Assembly: GCA_900757795.1 (NCBI GenBank)
Contig: CAAEPE010000042.1
Span: forward strand, 1-32,869
Source: an uncultured Phascolarctobacterium sp.
GTDB taxonomy: Bacteria; Bacillota; Negativicutes; Acidaminococcales; Acidaminococcaceae
Length of the DNA stretch: 32,869 nt
Direction: 5' to 3'
The first letter of the stretch is position 1; every line of letters begins with the position of its first letter. Positions 29,889 to 32,869 of this stretch are shown here, piece by piece. The translations under genes and the position numbers were made by a program. Below the pieces are notes generated by a model that was not told the origin of the DNA, made no database searches, and worked only from the letters and a program-made list of their open reading frames with translations.

Positions 29889-30620
29889 ATGCAATTTTCT
29901 TCTACTAACAGCCAAGCCTATCGCGAAGGACTTCACGACGGTATTCCTATTGGCTTAGGATATTTTGCCGTAGCTTTTTCACTTGGCATTATCTGCCGTA
30001 GCAGTGGCTTTTCGGTCTTTCAAGGATTTTTAGCTAGCTTTTTAAATAATACCTCCGCCGGAGAATTTGCCGCTATTACGCTTATCGGTGCAGGCGCCAG
30101 CTATTTGGAAATTGCCATGGTAACGCTCATCGCCAACGCACGCTACCTACTCATGAGCTGCGCTCTCAGCCAGCGTTTTGCGTCCGACACGCCTATGATT
30201 CACCGTTTAGGCGTGGCCTTTGCCGTTACCGACGAACTCTTCGGCATTGCTATCGCTCGTCCCGGTATGCTCAATCCCTGGTATTATTACGGCGCTATGA
30301 GCATGGCCATTCCCGGCTGGTCCAGCGGTACCGCACTCGGAATTATCGCCGGCAGCCAGCTCCCCGCCCGTATTGTCAGCGCGCTGAGCGTAGCACTTTT
30401 TGGAATGTTTTTAGCAGTCATTATTCCGCCTGCGCATCAAAGTAAAGTAATTCTTGCAGTAATTTTAACCAGCTTTGCCGCCAGCTTTATCGCCAGCACC
30501 TGGCCGGCTTTAGCAGCGTTCAGCAGCGGCTCGCGCACGATTATATTAACAGTCGCCATTTCTACCATGGCGGCACTTCTGCATCCGCTTAAGGCCGACG
30601 CACAATTTGAGGAGGCGTAG
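29889..30620 (+). CDS. azlC: Branched-chain amino-acid exporter subunit AzlC
   Basis: A 243-residue membrane protein. FREGLHDGIPIG-type opening (YREGLHDGIPIGLGYFAV), AGEFAAITLIGAGASYLEIA and ANARYLLMSCALSQRF are characteristic of AzlC (YgaZ), which with AzlD forms a branched-chain amino-acid export system. The ATG at 29889 is chosen because GAAGGTG precedes it; an earlier in-frame alternative start at 29847 overlaps the leuB terminator. It lies about 130 bases after leuB, probably with a weak promoter at 29850-29855, or by read-through of the leu operon. The two genes are separated by three bases. Confidence 0.93.
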   Translation: MQFSSTNSQAYREGLHDGIPIGLGYFAVAFSLGIICRSSGFSVFQGFLASFLNNTSAGEFAAITLIGAGASYLEIAMVTLIANARYLLMSCALSQRFASDTPMIHRLGVAFAVTDELFGIAIARPGMLNPWYYYGAMSMAIPGWSSGTALGIIAGSQLPARIVSALSVALFGMFLAVIIPPAHQSKVILAVILTSFAASFIASTWPALAAFSSGSRTIILTVAISTMAALLHPLKADAQFEEA

Positions 30621-30623
30621 GCT

Positions 30624-30935
30624 ATGAAAAACAATATTTACGTTTACATTGCCATTATGGCTTTAGTTACCTACGCCATCCGCGTAATTCCATTGGCATT
30701 TATCCGCCAAGAAATAAGAAACAACTTTATTCGCTCCTTCTTGTATTATGTACCTTACGTTACGCTGGCAGTAATGACCTTTCCCGCTATCATCAACGAC
30801 ACGCAAAATCCTATCGCCGGAGCGCTGGCTTTAACAGTAGGTATTGCCGCAGCTTGGCGCGGTTTAAGCCTTTTTCATGTAGCTTGCTGCTGCTGCGCCG
30901 TAGTTTTTGTAGCAGAGATGATATTGGTACCGTAA
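30624..30935 (+). CDS. azlD: Branched-chain amino-acid exporter subunit AzlD
   Basis: A 103-residue membrane protein with three or four hydrophobic segments. ALVTYAIRVIPLAFIRQEIRN and SFLYYVPYVTLAVMTFPAI are AzlD/YgaH signatures. It is the small partner of AzlC and starts three bases after the azlC stop, with GGAGG inside the end of azlC. A strong hairpin at 30994-31030 ends the unit. Confidence 0.92.
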   Translation: MKNNIYVYIAIMALVTYAIRVIPLAFIRQEIRNNFIRSFLYYVPYVTLAVMTFPAIINDTQNPIAGALALTVGIAAAWRGLSLFHVACCCCAVVFVAEMILVP

Positions 30936-30993
30936 AAGCCTTGCAGCTTTATATTAAAAGCTCAATTCTCACAAAATGATATTTTCTTTCTTT

Positions 30994-31030
30994 AATACGC
31001 AGCAGATGTAATAGTCTGCTGCGTATTTTT
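30994..31030 (+). terminator. Terminator of azlCD
   Basis: A 13-bp perfect stem, AATACGCAGCAGA (30994-31006) with TCTGCTGCGTATT (31015-31027), followed by T. Confidence 0.92.
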
Positions 31031-31039
31031 GCTATAAAA

Positions 31040-31085
31040 AACCGACCTTCTTAAAGCTATTTTATTCCAGCTTTTAAGGTCGGTT
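31040..31085 (-). terminator. Terminator of the exported-protein gene
   Basis: AACCGACCTT (31040-31049) pairs with AAGGTCGGTT (31076-31085), and AAAGCT with AGCTTT inside. On the minus strand six T follow. Confidence 0.9.
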
Positions 31086-31125
31086 CAATAATTAGTATTT
31101 ATAATGGTTTTTTATTAGTATTTTC

Positions 31126-31674
31126 TTATTTCGCTTTCAAGGCGCGGGCAATTTCTTGACGCACAGCACGGCCAAATTCTTCGTGAGCCCAATCCCAGCG
31201 AACAGTTAAAGCCTCATCAATTTGCTTGTCGCTTCGTACATTATGGCTGTAGAAAACGCCGTTCAAACGATTATAAGCAAAAGCTTTGCCATCCATATCC
31301 AGCTTAATTACGCGCTCACCGGTGCGGTTCATAGGCTTAGTCGCCAGCTTGTTCAGCTCCAGCGCAAAAACTACATCTACATCGCCTTCCTTAGCGATTT
31401 TTTCCAATACTGCTTGGTTTATGCCTACAATTCCATATTTAGAATTCTCCATAGCCGCGGTCAGTTTATCGCTTTCAACAAGCACAAAACCAGGTTGTGC
31501 CTTAATAGCATTGATAGCCTGCTTATAGTATACCTGATTAGCAATTTCGTCGCCCTCTACATGGTTCACCAAAGGAATCAGAGCAACAGTTGCAGCTTCC
31601 GCTGCGTTTAAGCAAGGGATAGCAAAGCAAACAGTCATAACTGTCAGCAAAAAACAACGCAATAATTTTTTCAT
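31126..31674 (-). CDS. Exported protein of unknown function
   Basis: A 182-residue protein with a clear signal peptide: KKLLRCFLLTVMTVCFAIPC followed by a likely cleavage after NAAEA. The mature part opens VALIPLVNHVEGDEIANQVY, then YKQAINAIKAQPGFVLVESD, KVDVVFALEL-type and VIKLDMDGKAFAYN segments, alternating strands and helices reminiscent of the nucleotide-independent CsgG/LpoB-like fold, but that is only inference. It is small and basic at the C-terminus (RQEIARALKAK). The ATG at 31674 has AGGAGG 10 bases before it; a TTG at 31683 is less likely. A promoter and operator-like palindrome lie upstream. Confidence 0.75.
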   Translation of the reverse strand: MKKLLRCFLLTVMTVCFAIPCLNAAEAATVALIPLVNHVEGDEIANQVYYKQAINAIKAQPGFVLVESDKLTAAMENSKYGIVGINQAVLEKIAKEGDVDVVFALELNKLATKPMNRTGERVIKLDMDGKAFAYNRLNGVFYSHNVRSDKQIDEALTVRWDWAHEEFGRAVRQEIARALKAK

Positions 31675-31703
31675 CAAAATCAATCCTCCTAACAGAAAAA
31701 TAA

Positions 31704-31743
31704 ATACGCGTATATTTTAACACAAAGAAAGAGCAATACACAA
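31704..31743 (-). promoter_or_regulatory. Promoter with operator-like palindrome
   Basis: On the minus strand TTGTGT (31743-31738) and TAAAAT (31719-31714), 18 bases apart, with TG before the -10. ATACGCGTAT at 31704-31713 is a perfect palindrome directly over the predicted start of transcription, a likely repressor site. Confidence 0.55.
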
Positions 31744-31769
31744 GAAAAAAGTAAAATTTTACATATAAA

Positions 31770-31795
31770 AACAGGGCCGCACAAGCGACCCTGTT
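31770..31795 (-). terminator. Terminator of the OmpM-like porin gene
   Basis: AACAGGGCCGC (31770-31780) and GCGACCCTGTT (31785-31795) form an 11-bp stem with a four-base loop; T-rich sequence follows on the minus strand. Confidence 0.9.
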
Positions 31796-31836
31796 GAGTT
31801 TCATTATGAGATTTTTATTCTATTTTCTTTATACAA

Positions 31837-32869
31837 TTAGAAAGTGAAGTACATATCAGCGAAGAACATTTTAGCATCGCTAGAAGTAGCTTTAGCTTCA
31901 GTATCATAGTAGCTCAATTCTGCTACAATATTTTTAGCCAATGCATAGTTAGCAACAACGCCAAATCCCTTATAACCGCCTTCATCTAAGAATTGCTCAG
32001 CATCTGTAGTAGGTGCCATTACAGCGTTGATAGGTTGATCAAAATAAGTTGCACTCAAGCCCCAAGAACCAGGAGTAGCAGCGTCAGCGCCTTTGTAAGC
32101 CAAAGTTGCTACAAAACCGTCTTTAGATACTCTATCATCATATTTTTTGCCGCCGCACATATATTCATATGCTAAGTTCAAATCTTTAGCTACATCAACA
32201 CTTAAACCAACGTTATAAACTTCTTTTTCTTCATAAGTGCTACCATAAACAAAAGCATTATCTGCTTTAAAATAGTTGAAATAGGTATCAAATGCGCCAA
32301 TTTTAGAAGAAACACCAGCTAAATAAAGACGATCATTAGATTCAAAAGTCAGGTCTTTAAGATTAGAAGCAGCTTTAGCAGCCATACCATAAACCTTTAC
32401 TTTGTCACCATAAGTAACCATAATACCATCTAAATCAGCATCCAAAACGTTTGCAGTGGAAGTACACTCATTCCAACGACCGGCATGAACCATTAAACCG
32501 CCAACACGACCATCAACATAAGCACGTCTTAATTCAGTGTCTTCATTACCTACGTTGTCCCCAAAATCTTGTTCATTTTGAATCATAGCAGTATATGTCC
32601 AGTCATCATTAACTTGACCTTCAACCCACAAACGAGTACGCAGAGCGCTGCTATCATGGTCATCAGAACTTTTGTCAAAATGATTATAACGAGCACGAAC
32701 TTGGCCGGTAATTTTTACGTTGTCAGCTTTTTTCTCCAGGTTAGCTACGCGAACGCCCAGGTTATCCAGTTCGTCAGCAAATTCAGCAGCCAGTTTGTCA
32801 ACGTTAGCGCCTTTTGCCATTGCTTTTGCAACGATTTGAGCCATTTCATAACGGGTCATCAGTTTGTCG
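31837..32869 (-). CDS. OmpM-like outer-membrane porin with SLH segment (5' end outside window)
   Basis: The coding sequence continues past the right edge: the frame is open at the last base (it reads DKLMTRYE there). The visible 344 residues begin with the end of an S-layer-homology domain (MTRYEMAQIVAKAMAKG), then a coiled coil (VDKLAAEFADELDNLGVRVA), then a beta-barrel domain starting KITGQVRARYNH and ending with an aromatic residue (ADMYFTF), typical of outer-membrane insertion. Such OmpM proteins of Negativicutes act as porins and tether the outer membrane to the cell wall through the SLH domain. The strong terminator at 31770 follows it. Confidence 0.92.
   Translation of the reverse strand, partial: DKLMTRYEMAQIVAKAMAKGANVDKLAAEFADELDNLGVRVANLEKKADNVKITGQVRARYNHFDKSSDDHDSSALRTRLWVEGQVNDDWTYTAMIQNEQDFGDNVGNEDTELRRAYVDGRVGGLMVHAGRWNECTSTANVLDADLDGIMVTYGDKVKVYGMAAKAASNLKDLTFESNDRLYLAGVSSKIGAFDTYFNYFKADNAFVYGSTYEEKEVYNVGLSVDVAKDLNLAYEYMCGGKKYDDRVSKDGFVATLAYKGADAATPGSWGLSATYFDQPINAVMAPTTDAEQFLDEGGYKGFGVVANYALAKNIVAELSYYDTEAKATSSDAKMFFADMYFTF

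Overview
The window looks like chromosome from a diderm Firmicute of the class Negativicutes, probably the Acidaminococcaceae or a relative such as Phascolarctobacterium. That is inferred from family knowledge, not a database match. The main clue is the right edge: the partial gene at 31837-32869 encodes the end of an S-layer-homology segment, a short coiled coil and a beta-rich porin domain, which is the OmpM-type layout of that class. Firmicute-style regulation (a T-box, strong AGGAGG ribosome sites) and base composition that looks to be in the low-to-mid 40s percent GC fit. No rRNA, tRNA, CRISPR array or intact transposon was seen.

Layout. 1-860: an accessory edge with a near-perfect palindrome resembling paired insertion-sequence ends, then a RelB/RelE-type toxin-antitoxin pair with its own consensus promoter. 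889-1416: long-form hibernation factor hpf. 1640-4770: a polar amino-acid ABC transporter operon with two tandem paralogous binding lipoproteins. 4870-5092: a structured non-coding RNA (6S RNA candidate) with its own promoter. 5212-8806: yjiH-yjiG-M20 peptidase-iadA, a peptide/isoaspartyl-dipeptide module. 9191-9808: a lone, degenerate HD-GYP gene.

9856-20488 is one long minus-strand run: three small membrane proteins, maf, radC, mreB, mreC, mreD, mrdA, rodA, a B12-binding radical SAM protein and its DUF2344 partner. This is the cell-shape and elongation cluster. 20668-24395 holds obgE-proB-proA. 24616-26347 holds a low-molecular-weight phosphatase, an orphan protein with an Ada-like metal motif and a hotdog thioesterase. 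An unusual interlocking repeat lies just upstream of the phosphatase promoter.

26559-30935 is on the plus strand: a leucine-type T-box (specifier CUC) controls leuC-leuD-leuB, followed by azlC-azlD, a branched-chain amino-acid export pair. 31126-31674 is an exported protein of unknown function, and 31837-32869 is the OmpM-like porin.

Together the accessory-metabolism genes point to amino-acid and peptide use: amino-acid uptake, isoaspartyl dipeptide hydrolysis, proline synthesis, and leucine synthesis and export. The strongest candidates for something undescribed are the non-coding RNA at 4870-5092, the interlocking repeat at 25186-25243 with a terminator in the same leader, and the three membrane proteins ahead of maf-radC-mreB.
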